Assembly (NCBI GenBank): GCA_039720395.1
Contig: CM077826.1
Span: forward strand, 25,934,430-25,998,429
DNA: 64,000 bases
Source of the DNA: Liquidambar formosana
Taxonomy: Eukaryota; Streptophyta; Magnoliopsida; Saxifragales; Altingiaceae
Reading direction: 5' to 3'
Made by a program: the position numbers and the translations under genes. Under the pieces are notes generated by a model. It did not search any database. It worked only from the letters and a program-made list of their open reading frames with translations, and was not told where the DNA came from. The first letter of the stretch is position 1. Each line of letters begins with the position of its first letter. This document shows, one piece after another, positions 44,014 through 56,976 of this stretch.

Positions 44014-45316
44014 CAAACCCAAACCAACCAGTAAAGCAGATTATGTGATGCATAAGAAGGAATCTCCTTCTTCCAAAATGTCTAGTTCTCTTGTACATTA
44101 TGCACAACAACATGGCGTCCAAGGCCTTCGGCTTCCAGGCATTCGGCCTCCATTGTCCCCTTCTGGGAAACAATCTTATTCAATCCCAACTACTCCCAAT
44201 CCTTTTGCACCATTAGATTATCCAGAACTTCCTCCATTAAAACCACCAACCTATGCCAAAATGGCAGCCAGTCCTTCCTCTTCTTCATCCCAAATAGTTT
44301 CTAATCCAGCACAATTTGATGAACCAGGGAATGTTAACCCTTCTTCATACATTTATAACAAAAGCCTTTTACCCATTCTTGCCATTGAACTCGAGTTTAA
44401 GACCGCAACTATTCTACAAATCACCCAACAAATATTCCTTCCTGAAAGACATTGGCTCTCTCTTATCGGAGACAAATCCCAAAATTATTATGAATTTATC
44501 CTCGTGGATACTGACTCTGTTGTTATCACTCATGTTCCAAATAAAGTAGTTGCAAACCATTCTAAGTGTAGGATCCTTAAGGTCCTCTCTTATTCTTACT
44601 GGAACCAAGCTCTTCATACTCCAAAAAGATTTTCATAAGAACATTATCCCCCAGCCTATACTTATTTTGATTATATTGATATTTGGTATAAGACCTTTTC
44701 TTTTCAAAATTCCAACAGAAACCATTCTTGGTTCTTTCATTTTTGCCATAGCACAATACCAAAATACACAGCCTAGTTTAACCAATGGTTTTCTTGGTAT
44801 GGTCCAGATAACAGAATGCTTCCTCCTCCCGTCCTTGAAGGATTTGAACATTTCTTCAACCATTACTCATTTCCAGAACAAGAGCATAGTCCTCCATTAC
44901 TAATTTTCCTTACTCTTTTCCAACTTCCATGGATCTCTAAATGGGATTATGTTATCTCTCCAATTGGCAGTTATCCTCCAACTCCACATTTATGCCGAAG
45001 ATTCTGCTTCAAATGGTGGGATAAAGTTGTTGCTCAGAAAGCTTATATTCCCAATATTATTTTATTTCTTCATAAAAATCCAGCAGTCTATAAGACCCCA
45101 GTCCAAACAGACTCATGCAGTGAATTTTTAGTTGTCAAGTCCAAACAACAGGCGAAGATAGCATCTGCCAGATCCAAAGCAGAATACAAACAACATTTGC
45201 GTGAAGCCCTTTTACAAGTTGATTCTGATGAAGAACATTCAGACAAAGCCACTTCTAACCCATTTTATCAAAATGAAGATGATTGCTACAGCATAGAGTT
45301 CTTTTCACAGATGTAA
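44006..45316 (+). pseudogene. Second ORF of the pararetrovirus, unknown function
   Basis: The frame starts at ATG 44006 (MGDKPKPTSKADYV), just overlapping the end of the RNase H frame, and ends at TAA 45314. Stops interrupt it at 44636 and near 44775 (probably CAG to TAG). The N-terminus is Pro/Ser-rich. The middle has a Trp/Phe-rich block (PRRFCFKWWDKVV-like region near 45000) and the end is charged. A second ORF of unknown function is present in some florendoviruses. Confidence 0.7.
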
Positions 45317-45756
45317 AGCATTGGACATTCTAGTTTATAATCTGCACAGTACAAGTTTGAAGCCAGTCGGCTTCCCTGGCTTAAGCACCGACAATCCATT
45401 AGTCCAACTTCTGGATTCCATTTTCCATTTTCCGACAGCATCTTTGTACAAGGACAGCTTCCTGCACTATCAAACAATTTTAGTACATATTCTTGTAAAA
45501 AAAAAAAAAGAAAAAAAGAAGAAATATAGATTCCAGAAAATTGTCATTATTGCTCCAAGTGCTCCAGGACATTATTATTGTTCCAAGACCTTATTCCCCT
45601 CCACAACATTATTACACACCTTTCAAGATTCCAACATGCCATTGTCTGCCAACAAATCTCCACTATTGATTCACAAGCACAAAGAGACATTCAAGAAAAA
45701 GAAGGACAAGACTGCACATTCACGAGTGTATTTGATATCCGTCCAAACCTAGGTTT

Positions 45757-45802
45757 TATATATATAGGAACCAAACTAGTTGGTTCGGCATCCTATATTT
45801 TG

Positions 45803-45846
<44 letters not shown>
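45757..45846 (+). promoter_or_regulatory. Pararetrovirus intergenic promoter: TATA box and CT-rich leader
   Basis: TATATATATA (45757-45766) in GGTTTTATATATATAGG is followed 40 bases later by about 20 CT dinucleotides (45806-45846). The layout suits the pregenomic-RNA promoter with a pyrimidine-rich leader. Confidence 0.55.
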
Positions 45847-45849
<3 letters not shown>

Positions 45850-45960
45850 AACCTTTCTCCAGCTCTGTATTCACAACCCCCTTTCTTACTATAAGCCTTC
45901 TATCTTTCCTTCTCATACTTTTGTAAGTATTTCAGTATTTCTACTTTTGTATCTTAAAGT

Positions 45961-46086
45961 TTGTATAATAAAGCTTGTATAATATATTTATATGTTCTGT
46001 CTCCCGTTGTGATCATTTATTGTATGTTTTAGTTTCCTGTTAATTTATTGTATAATAAAGCTTGTATAATATATTTATAACAGGAA
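45961..46086 (+). terminator. Viral polyadenylation region with a duplicated segment
   Basis: AATAAA occurs at 45967-45972 and 46054-46059 inside a 32-bp segment repeated 87 bases apart (45961-45992 and 46048-46079). GTTTCCTGTTA near 46032 and TAACAGGAAAC near 46078 form an inverted repeat just before the junction with the inverted capsid piece. Confidence 0.55.
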
Positions 46087-46182
46087 ACTTTTGTTGCATG
46101 TTCAATATTATAACGATCTTGGTCATGTAAAAAGTGATCCCACCAGCCTTTCAGTTGGCCAGTAAATCCAGTAATAATTATA
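46087..46182 (-). repeat. Inverted 95-bp copy of the viral capsid region
   Basis: The reverse complement of this stretch matches 40538-40633 with one visible mismatch. It ends abruptly in the TA microsatellite, so it is the broken edge of a second, oppositely oriented viral copy. Confidence 0.9.
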
Positions 46183-46271
46183 TGTATATACACACACACA
46201 TATATATGTGTATATGTCTATATACATATATACATACGTATATGTATATACACATATATATGTGTATATAC

Positions 46272-46315
<44 letters not shown>

Positions 46316-46454
46316 ACATATGTATATATGTATATATGTATATACATATATATGTATATACACACATATATATACATATATATATGTATATATAGATATA
46401 TATATGTGTGTATATACAAATATACATATATATTTATGTATATATGTATATTTG

Positions 46455-46487
<33 letters not shown>

Positions 46488-46551
46488 TTATATGTATATA
46501 TACACATATAAATATGTTTATATGTATATATATATACATATATATATATAC
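46183..46551. repeat. TA/TACA/TG microsatellite
   Basis: (TATACA)n and (TG)14 tracts cover about 370 bases. Apparent open frames on both strands are repeat artefacts. Confidence 0.95.
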
Positions 46552-46554
46552 GGT

Positions 46555-46834
46555 AATGATCCTATCAAGCTATAAACTTACAATTATTGATTATAAACTT
46601 ACAATTGACTGATAACAAACTTACAATTGACTGACTACAAATAGACGGCTTTCAAATAACTACAAACATCCCATTTCACTGACTACAGACCTGCAATGGA
46701 TTGATTACAAACCTGAAATTGACTGACTACAACTAGTCCATTTGTAGTCAGTCCACTGTAATTTTGTAATCAATAATTGTAGGTTTGTGTCATACTGATA
46801 TAAGCCTATTTTAGCACGTACTGATAGGATCATT
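46555..46834. mobile_element. MITE with 13-bp terminal inverted repeats
   Basis: AATGATCCTATCA (46555-46567) is the complement of TGATAGGATCATT (46822-46834). The arms share repeated TTACAATTGACTGA and ACAATTATTGATTA words in inverted order. No clear target duplication is seen. The superfamily is unassigned. Confidence 0.7.
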
Positions 46835-46861
46835 TCTATATATATATATTTCAGAATTCAA

Positions 46862-47040
46862 GAATTTGGTCCGATTTGGTTTTAAAACCCCCTAAACCAT
46901 GGACCAGACCGAATTGATTGGTTCTTATAAAATTTAAATCGGAACTGGATCGATTATTATTTGGACTGAACTGGAACCGGACCCATTTGATTAGACCGGT
47001 CCAGTTCTTTGGTTTACCCGGACCATGTTACACCCCTACT
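46862..47040. mobile_element. Possible hAT-MITE remnant
   Basis: The GGTCCGATTTGGTTTT and ACCGGTCCAG words and the GTTACACCCCTA end resemble the hAT MITE at 56490. Only one terminus is plausible and no target duplication is seen. Confidence 0.35.
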
Positions 47041-48060
47041 AGTTACCCAGAAGACTAGCACCTCAAGTTTGAAATCAAACTTCAAAGAACTAATGTTTAG
47101 TAATTTAACGTGCCTATTTGCGAGCCTATTCACGTACCCTTAACAAGCTTTTTCACTAACCTAAACGAATCGAGCTATAGTCTATTCAATCTTGGATTAT
47201 TTAATAAACGAGCCTAGTATTCAAGCTCAAGTTTAGCTCATTTATTAATTGAACGAACATTTAATGCATTGCCATGTCATCAATTTTTTTAAATTTTCGG
47301 TTTTACCCTTTTATGGTAAAATGTTACTTGATGTAATAGCTAATATAATAATAATAATTTTAAATATTGTAAAGGGTATTTTAGAAAAGTAAAATAATGA
47401 TTTGATATTATTTTTTAAAATGTTCAAACATTCAAATCAATTTATCATTCACATTGTGGCATAAAACTTAATATATTTTTTAGATATCATTCAAATATTC
47501 CGTACCTAAGCTTTTGTATGCTATCACACAACCTCAACATATATGCCTCATACATGTGAGTACACATGTATAATTGAATACTTTTCCAAATAAAATATAT
47601 TGGCACACTAATTGTAGAATGGCTTAATCTTGGCTGTCTCTCTCCACCATTAACATTATCACTATAATAGATATTTCATATTCAAGTAATTGCATATAGG
47701 GCAATGCATATATGTTCCAAAATATAGAATATAATTAATTTATAGAATTAATAAATCATTGTATGTAAGCATCTATAATTATGCATATAGCAAAAATTTA
47801 AGGTTTAAGGGCTAATTTGAAAGTATGTAAAAAATGTAGGGACTAAAATAAAAGTTTCTAAAATTTCTAAAAAGGTGTTCCTTGTGCTCATCTTATCACC
47901 AAGATTCCTAAGGTTCAAATAGTTTGCCAATTGGAGGCCGTTAAGGTCATTTACGAGTTAGGAACTAAATTGCAATTTTATCAAAATACGTAAAAGTACT
48001 CCTAATATAGTTAGAGTGTCTTAAGTTGTCATGTGATTGCATAAAAAGATGTTACATGGT
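47041..48060. other. AT-rich intergenic DNA, nothing recognised
   Basis: No long open frame, repeat boundary or RNA gene can be supported here. Confidence 0.5.
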
Positions 48061-48068
48061 TACATTGA

Positions 48069-48076
48069 GTAATACC

Positions 48077-48121
<45 letters not shown>
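48069..48121. repeat. (TA)n(GA)n microsatellite
   Basis: A TA tract is followed by nine GA repeats. It borders the transposon-gene fragment to its right. Confidence 0.95.
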
Positions 48122-48122
<1 letters not shown>

Positions 48123-48284
48123 TAAGTCTTGTTCCTATCAGCCCCGGTTGATTTAGTGGTATGTTATCCCCACCTATCTTGACCGTCCATTTCCTTTAAT
48201 TCGCATCCAACAGCTGATCGAGAGGCTGAGAGAAGAGGGATTTGGTTCTCACCTAAATCGAGCTACTAACAAACACATTTGCAC

Positions 48285-49735
48285 TTGCATATAAGGGTAT
48301 CAATCCAATGTCAGATTCGGTTTGATGATGGGTATGAATGTGCGCATGCAAATCATTGTATGCCTGTTGGAGATTCTTGTACGATATACACTTCTCATCG
48401 TAATGCTCCTTGGGGGAAGCATATTCAACGCACTTGTTCTCATATTTTTTTTTCCAAATCTCGTCACATTCAGCCCCCTAAGAATGTGATGGAAGTAAAC
48501 AAAATTAGCGAGACATTACAGTAAGGGCCACATGTGGATTCTTAGAACGACTATTCTATGTAAAACTAAATTAACTCAGATTAAACAAAAAAAGAATAAA
48601 ATTATATTTTCCGCACAATTGCCTCTGTCCAAGACAACACGAATCGTGCACACTCTCCTTAATTGCTTCTTTAGTTGTTGGCTCGAACACCTGTATAACC
48701 TATTTCACTTAGACTTGTCAATGTAATGGGATGATTAACTATGATTATATATTGCATATAATGGTGGTCGAATAGTCAAAGTGTGAATGATTTTTAGCAA
48801 GAATGCATACCTTATCACAATAAGGAAGATGTTGGTAGATATTTTTCACCCTCTTCTTTGTAATGTAGCCACTCATATTCCACTTTCTAATACAAGGCCA
48901 CAATGGTTCTGAAGGCCTATGGAAGCTGATTATATGCTCAAATGCCCAAACCTGTAAATATACTACTACTCACATCAATATGTTTTGACCATATAATTAT
49001 AGTACATTGAAAAAAATAATTAAAAAGGTTATGGTATTTGTAATGTACCTGTAGCAATGGAACGTGGCCTTAAATAGTGATTTTGCTGTATTTGGTCTTC
49101 GATGTTTTTGACTTGACAGCATTTTTTATGCTTTGAATCAAAAAATCGTACATTGCCATACCCTAGACATAGCCCCTACAAGTTTCACCTAAGTCATCTA
49201 ACAACTGAAAAAAAATGTCCATGTATCCCCTTACCGACCAACAGAAAAAGGAAATAAACAAAAGCAACACTAATATAGAGCCTCAGAAATTCATCATCTA
49301 CATCCTTACAATTTATTATCAAATTGCACAAGTCTGCCCTATCTAGTTTCTTTTCCATATTGCGAGAATTGGTAAGAAGAATAAGCACTCTAGACCACCC
49401 ATGATCCCTAAACACATCAATATGAGTCCCACATACCCGCAAACCTAGTATCATTGCAACATCATATGGGCTGAAATAAACAAACGTGCCTCGGAGTTTG
49501 AAGCCAACTCTATCGCCGTCCCAATTCTTAAGCAATTTTTTAAGGAGAGATTCGCTAATGTACATGTCTGGGACGTCCAATAAAACCTTGAATGGTAAAT
49601 TATAAACTCTTGTGTGTTGGTCCGATGTAAGGTTTCTATTGATTGAGTGTAATACATCAATGGAACATTTATGCTTGATACGAACCTATGAAAACATAAA
49701 CGTACATATTCGTTTAATAAGTACACAGAAGGCAT
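48285..49735 (-). pseudogene. DUF1985/PMD-like transposon gene fragment
   Basis: Minus-strand exons are about 49690-49194 (DVPDMYISESLLKKLLKNW, then FVYFSPYDVAMILGLRVCG), about 48960-48790 (VWAFEHIISFHRP) and about 48450-48285 (a charged, coiled-coil-like exon with EYASPKEHYDEKC). The pattern 'FxPxDVAxILGL' followed by 'VWAFE' is typical of the DUF1985/plant-mobile-like domain found in Ulp1-type transposon proteins. The protease half is not downstream of it. Similar transposon exons lie at 55-63 kb on the same strand. Stops and missing splice consensus in places make it a pseudogene. Confidence 0.55.
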
Positions 49736-49926
49736 TAAACATTATTAATAGACAAAAGTAACCGCAATATTAAATATGAATGTGTATAAAGGTAATAAAA
49801 TTCAAATAACATACATTTTTCTAAGACATTTTTTACTTGTCCGAGTCTGTTTTACTTTGGTTGTTCGTCTTGCTACTAAGGATTTCCAAACAAAATGAAC
49901 TTCAGTTATGAATGAATTGTTTTGCC

Positions 49927-52440
49927 TGTGAACCTTAGAAAGTGGCCCACATGATTGAAAAGAAATTTAGTTTGAAAAAGAAAAGGAGTCGCCACCTTAT
50001 TTTTTAGAGGAAACAAAGAAAACCCTAAAAAAACACTTTGTTTTAAAGAAAACAATTAAATGACTCCATATTTAAAAAGGAAAGGCAAAAATAGTCTTTT
50101 GGAAACCAAAGAGACTAGGGATTTGGAGGCTAAGTTATAACATGGGAAGATTCTAGGCAAAGCCTATAGGTACCCATGTCACCCTTTCGGTCTTTTAGTT
50201 TATTGGGGCTAAATTAAGATTTTACCATACAAAAATCAGCAAGTATCATCACAAGATAGTATGCATATCATATATTCCATTCATCCATCCACACAATCAA
50301 ATAAAAAAAGAAAAAAAAGAAAAAGAAAAGAATAAGAAAAACTAGGATACTTGGATCCTACGGTGGACTTGAACCTCAAAATGAGCGCTTACGTACCATG
50401 CAATGAAATACATGGATCAAAATCCACGTAGTTCAATATGAATTAGGGTTAAATCCAAACATAAACGTATAGTAAAGACCCTAGATTTCCTTATTTAAAA
50501 GATAGAGAGTGTATTAAATAGTCCAAATTTGAAAACTTCCACAGGATAGAAACTTTGATAAAAAGGTATTTTATTTAACAAGGAAACCTCTAATTATTGC
50601 CATAGATTCATATTAGGAAATAACCTAAAAGGGGGAGAAGAGAAAGATTAAGGAAGAAAAAGTGAATTAGGGCACTTCCAAACCCTACTTACCTTGTGCA
50701 ATTTACCCCAAGCATTAACAAGCTTAAGTAATAACAACCCTATTTGCAATAAGGCGATTATCACACCTGTTTGCACCCTTACATGTGCTTAAAACCATGC
50801 AAAAAAAGCAAAATACTATTCTAGACAAAATCATATTAAGGCCTAAAATCATCCACTAATCATGTAAACAACATAAATAATGAATAAATATAAAGCCTAA
50901 TTCAATCCTAATATCATGACATGCATAAAAACCCTAAAAATCCATTATATGAATGTAGAAAATATCATAGTTATTCTATATGGGATACATATATGACAAC
51001 CATGAAAAAAACCAAGCAAAAATCCTAATCTAGCATGCTGTAACTAACCTAAAACAAGGATAATAGAAACCTAGAATCACAAACATGCTTTAAAACCTAT
51101 AGAACAACTCTAAAACATGCATAACCTATGATAAACAACATTTATTTCATGTATATTAACTAACTAAAGCATTGATACATGATAAAAATACTAACTGTAG
51201 CATGCAATAGCACTATCCTATTAGAAACCCTAATTTAATCATAGATAGAGGGAGGTTTTACCTTAGGAAAGCTTCCTTTGCTGCTTTAGAAACTATCTCT
51301 TGCTCTTGTGAATGATTTGAATCAAGTTTTTTCAAGGCTACAACAAGAACTTCAACTCTCTTTCAGCTTTCTCTCTCTTATTCTCTCTCAAAAACTCAAG
51401 TTTAATGCATAAAAGTGGCTCCTAGTTGCCTCCTTTAATGCTGAAGCATAGTGGGGTATTTATAGAGTTTAATTAGGATGAATCAATGAATAGGATTAAA
51501 ACCCTAAAAATTAATCCAAGGTTATTAGAGACTCCCTTGTTGTTTAAGAAACTCAAAAGTTACCAAAAATTAGAAAGAAACTCGTCCAAAAGAGTCTTGG
51601 TCCATCAAAATAGGGACGGAATCCTGTTTCAGCACAAAATAGGAAGTAGCCTTGGGTGACCACCAGGGCTTGGGCGGCTAGCCACCAGGCCCAGGCAGCT
51701 AGCCACTCGGGCTTGGGTGGTTACCCGAGCCTGCTTCAATTTTTCACCTATTTTCGAACTCTTTTCCTTTTATGGGTGTTTTAGGGGTCAAATTAATTCT
51801 GATTTTGATGAAATAAAAGCCAAAATGACTATGTTTCGATGAGGAATACATTTTTAAACATTTTAGGACAAAAACCACTAACCATGGCTGCATGGTTAGG
51901 TTTTATAAAAGCGGTTAACTATAAAACACTACCATTACAAAGCATAGGTATGCACATAGGATCAAACCAAATGCTTTCCAAACCAAAATTAAACATTCCA
52001 AAACTCTTTTAGAGAAAAAATAATGACTAATTAAAGTCAATTTGAAAAGAATTGATTGGTAATTGTGAGTCAATTTGAGCCAACCTGAAAAGGGGTTAAT
52101 TAACCATCTTGAACCATATTTAGCCATTTTAACCCTAAGCCTTTGATTTATCAAATTGAACCTAGAAATATCTCATATGCATCAACATGAACTCCAATTG
52201 ACAACTTGGAGATCATTTCAAGGTCAAACGAAAAGACTGTGACCTAAAAAGACAATTATGCCCCTCAAGTCACAAAAGCTCTTATTAACCCTCAAGATCA
52301 ACACTAAATTGAACCAAAATTCATATCCATTATCCTTGTGACCCTAAAAAAATAATGCAAGTGACTTGACTCCAAAACAACAGAAAAACTCACATGGAAT
52401 GACAAACCCTAGTAAGGAGGTACAAAAATAGGGTGTGACA
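49927..52440 (-). repeat. Solo LTR A3 (family A, reverse)
   Basis: It runs from TGTGAACC to GGGTGTGACA, the reverse complement of the family-A ends. It is 2514 bp, shorter than other copies. The GC block is at about 51655-51730, in a variant with GGGCGGCTAGCCACC. The flanks TTGCC (49922-49926) and ATGTC (52441-52445) do not match. Confidence 0.9.
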
Positions 52441-55160
52441 ATGTCCCCAATCGATTTGTACACTGCCAGGCCTAATCAGTTTATTTTCTGTTATTCCAAA
52501 TCATTTGGGATATAACACTAATCAATTGGGACCAAAAGAAGAATAGTTTTAGAAACAGGGGTTTTAAGTGGAGAGAATCATCACTGTTAGAAAAAAATAA
52601 CAGTTCATGCAGAGGAAAAGTTCATAAAGTCCTTATAGATTGGCGAAAAACAAACTTCTTTACTATAAATTATGCTAAAACTCAACATTCGATAGGGTTA
52701 GGGTTTTGAAGGGAAAACCAACTATATAGAATGGAATAGAGAAAAAGAGAAATGTTATACCTGAAACTCGTTGGTTGGGGGAAGACCACGTTCGCTCAGC
52801 ATATCGATTGATTGGAGGATCGGTTTTGAGAGTTGGTGAAAGAGTGATATCAAGCGATGGATTTGCAAACCACTGTGTATACTCATATTTCCGTGTTTGG
52901 GAGCGGCATCGGTGCCTTCAATAGTCAAGTCTCGATGGGTTTCTGTTTTGTTGGTCCTTACCCAATCATTGCCCAAAAAACACGAATTAGAGAAAGCAAG
53001 AAGGCGGGAAATGAATACTTTAGAGGGAGGGAAATCATTGAACCATGTAAAAGGATGTTCAGTGAACGAAAATTTAGAGGGTGGGGATCCTCTCCAGTTT
53101 GCGGCTCTAAGAGAGACAGGTCCTCTTAATCTAATCCTACTGTCCATAATTGGCCACGTCATCCACCCACTTTTGTAGTACCCTTTAATCTTCTGAAACT
53201 AGTTATAACGGAGTGAAATAATTTCAGTTTTCAACTTCGTCGAAGTTGTCAAGATCATTTTGTAAAAATAGAGATTTAGTTTTTTTCACACCATCATCGA
53301 AGTCAATTGGTTAAATTAAAATTAACCCAGAAATGAATTACGTGAATATTCCAATATGGGATACAAATAACTAGCCACACGAAAAGGGTGACGAAACAAA
53401 AGAGAACCCCAAAAGGGAAAAAAAAAATGAAAAAGGAGAAAAAGAATATTCTTCAATTAAACAACAAAGAACAATAGTCAGCTGTTGCACTCCTTCAAAC
53501 CCCACAGACATAGATTAATAGATCCAAATTAAGGAATGGAATGAAATCTCTCCACCCTTGTAGGTTCTACCAGTGAGGCAGTGATCATTTAGGGCATTGG
53601 GCCTCAACGTTGCTACTAAATACCAGGTAGATGCCCACTCAATTCTATGGTCCTATTCTTCTGTAACTCCATCAAGCCCTCTATTATCTCTTTTCTTGTA
53701 ATTACTCTCTCTCAACCTCACCATGTTACAGCAAATGAGACTTTGATTCTATTGCCAGCGAGTTAAGGTTACAAAGGACCATTGTCGGCAATTTTTTTAC
53801 CAAAGGTTGCAGATTTAGGTTGTTAGCCATTAATCCGGCCAAGTTGACCCACAAATTTTTATTTAATTGTGTTCAAATTGACCCAATGATTTATGAACTC
53901 GATACAACTAAGTTCTATATTGGGTTTAAATAAATTAAAATTAATTAAAAAAAATTGGCATGGAATGGTCCTGTGGAACATTGTTAGGAATCAAAGACTA
54001 ATTGTTCAATTCAAATTATTCAATTCATAATTTTTGTGAAAATTCATGTAATTAATTACGTACAAAAAGCCAATTATTTCAAATAAAACCCCTTAATGAT
54101 TGCTATAATTGGATGTTGAATACCCAAATCGATATTATCCATATCATATGCCAATGCAATAACACAAATGAATTTCATCATTACAAAATGCAAGTTTTTG
54201 GGTTGGATGCAATAATTATGAGATTTAACATAATTGGAGTATAGTACTGCTATATGATAATTCTCCAGTCGAACTACGTACTATCCCAAATAATTGTATG
54301 CAATTGGAGTAATTTTGCAAAATCCATTTTTATAATTACACATTTATATGGTGGCATTTGGGTTATGCTTATTAGTAGGCTGGATTAATCGATGCCCCCA
54401 ATTGGATTCAAACATTGGATACGGACATCATATGATCGGATGACATAGGCCAATTATCTGATCGGATGACATATCCCAAATCTAGACAGAATGAGCAAAC
54501 TTACCTTTTTCCAATTGTTCATATAACATTTTGTAAGCTAATTCTATGGTAACTAGCAAAAAATTGGGTACCATACCCATAAAGTCAGCTGAAATGGTAA
54601 ATTGGGCAATTCTAACGGTACGTTGCGTCACTTGAAGTGGTAAGTTGATTACTTTAAACAATAAATAGTTAATAAATACTATGTGTGCAATTTTGGACCA
54701 CTTCAAATGGTAAGTGAGCCAATTCAAATGATAAATGATCACTTCATTTGATAAGTGGGTGTGGTACATAGTGAGTACTATATAATTATCATTTACAAAT
54801 ATTGTTTACAAAATATACTAACACGATTACTGAGTCAATGGTTTATATAAATATAATTAGAGATATACAAAAGTTTTACAAAATTAATCAGCATGTAACT
54901 ATTCATCTCCATAAATCCCACTATTGTTTTTATGTAACTACATGTCCAATGTATATAGCACGATGCATTACAATAACACTCAAGGTATATATGAGCTAAG
55001 ACCAAAAAAATATCTGGGGATCGTTTGCAAAAATGTGGGGATCATTTGGTAAAAATGTATATCCTGGCAATCTTTGTACAACTGAACACCAACTTACCAA
55101 AAAACGAATTAGGTGTCATGGAGGTAAACACTATGAATGTAATGATTGAAGGAAGTTGGA
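52441..55160. other. Unassigned stretch, partly repetitive
   Basis: 52445-52530 contains CCCAATCGATTTG and GGGATATAACACTAATCAATTGG, words shared with 63690-63830. 52755-53180 is open on both strands without a recognised domain. 53200-55160 is AT-rich with no supported gene. Confidence 0.4.
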
Positions 55161-55164
55161 CCTT

Positions 55165-56935
55165 ACATGATTGTTAGGGTCAAGTACTAAATCCTCGGCA
55201 AGTTTTCTTCTATATTGTGTAGATTCACCTTTCTTGAACTTCTTGATTGTGGTGAAGTCATAAGTTTTCATATACCTGATCATTATTATGCCATAATCAT
55301 GCTTACAAAAAGAAAGGGGAAGGGGGGAATAATGAGCTCAGAATTATTTTTAAGAATACTGTAAATATATATATACACACATCAAACCAGACTAACCCAT
55401 TGTTTTGACGTGCAATGTCGGGGGATATGATTGGAAAATCAGTTAGTCGTTTGGTGTGAACTTCAATTTGGTACTAATCAACATTTGGTAAAAAAATTGT
55501 ACCTATACATTTAAAAAAATTTAATGTTGGGGCATATTATTGGACATTCATTATACACATAATGTATAGTAACAATAGAAAATACCAGTCTATGAACATC
55601 ATTTTGCCATTCAACATCTTGGGTAGGATCCAGCAAAGGATCAAGTATATATATTATACAATTCTTCAAATCGATAGTGCATAATAGCCAATGTTTATCT
55701 TCGTCATTGATTAGAATATATATCTATAGCAAGAAACTTACCAGTGTCATGATATATGAATAAGCAAGGTTTAAAGTTTCCCAGTTGATGAAATAGTTGC
55801 AAAGGCGGCTTATCGTTTGGCAAACTTTCCAATCAATAGCGGCAAAACAATGAGACTTCACATACCTATTGGGGTCCACATTCCCCATCAACACTGTACT
55901 CTATGAATGAAATTGCAAAAATCAAAATGACAACCCATTTCATCATTATACCTATGGATGAAATGGGTTGTAAGCATCTGAGTATAATTCAATTGTTGAA
56001 CAACCAAGTTTATGATCTACAAAGAATGTGCTGGAAGTTAGTTGAAATACAAAATAGTGGTCACTCCATACATAGTTGAAAAGGATGACCATTTAGATGC
56101 TTACTTCATCACTCAACCAGTCTCGACCAATCAAGTTCTGCATCGTGAACTGGGTTGCAACTTCAACATTAATAACAACGATTTCCTCACTATGATATGT
56201 TAATAAATTTCCAATTAAACCCAATATGTGAGATGTGAATATTAAACCCAATATGTGACATGTGAATAAAACTAAGGTAGTAAACAGTTCAAGTATATAA
56301 AATTAATAACAAAAAACTAAAACAAAGCCTCTACCATACACAGTTGGTAAGATAACACCTACCTGGAGTTTAATGATTTGTCCAGTATATAATCCGTAAT
56401 GCATTTTAATCGGGCTCTTCTCTGTTTTCCCTTGCTTTTGCACTTTATTCTAGTACGTGTTATACCTTTAGAAACGAATAGGGACTTACTAGGGGTGTTC
56501 GTGGTTCGGTTCGGTTCGGTTTTGGGGTACTTTTCAAACCAAACCATTATACTTCGGTTTTGCTCTTCTCAAACCAAAACCAAACCATACTATAAAAAAA
56601 CCAAACCAAACCAAACCATAAAAATTCGGTTTGGTTCGGTTCGGTTTCAGTTTTAACCAATCAAGTAGCAACAAATAATTGAAAATGAAAAAAATGACAT
56701 GCCAAACTCCAAATTAAAACATTTTTAATAAAAGCATTACATTAGCAACTAAAAAAAAACATTAAACATTGTATCAAAATGGAAACAAATTGACATATGT
56801 CAATCCAAGTTTAAATCTCCAAGTTAATACATGCCATTATCTCACACGACATTAATAACTAGTTTAATACATGCCAAGCTAAAATAGGAAAAACAATAAG
56901 AAACTTAAAATCAACAAATTACAAATTAAAATTTG

Positions 56936-56976
<41 letters not shown>

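Larger units (their letters stand above)
38611..46182. mobile_element. Endogenous pararetrovirus locus (Caulimoviridae, florendovirus-like), rearranged and defective
   Basis: The order is movement protein (inverted), then capsid, zinc knuckle, protease, RT and RNase H (forward), a second ORF, an intergenic promoter/polyA region, then a 95-bp inverted capsid piece. There is no integrase and no LTR, as expected for a pararetrovirus. Both edges touch TA-rich microsatellites, as reported for florendoviruses. About a dozen stop codons and a frame change make it non-functional. The florendovirus assignment rests on gene order and the insertion setting, not on a search. Confidence 0.85.

Noticed and set aside
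46862..47040. Complete hAT MITE
   Set aside because: Only one end resembles the hAT terminus and no 8-bp duplication is found. Listed only as a possible remnant.
52755..53178. Overlapping frames on both strands as a host gene
   Set aside because: No recognisable domain or splice structure. Both strands are open to similar length, which suggests chance.
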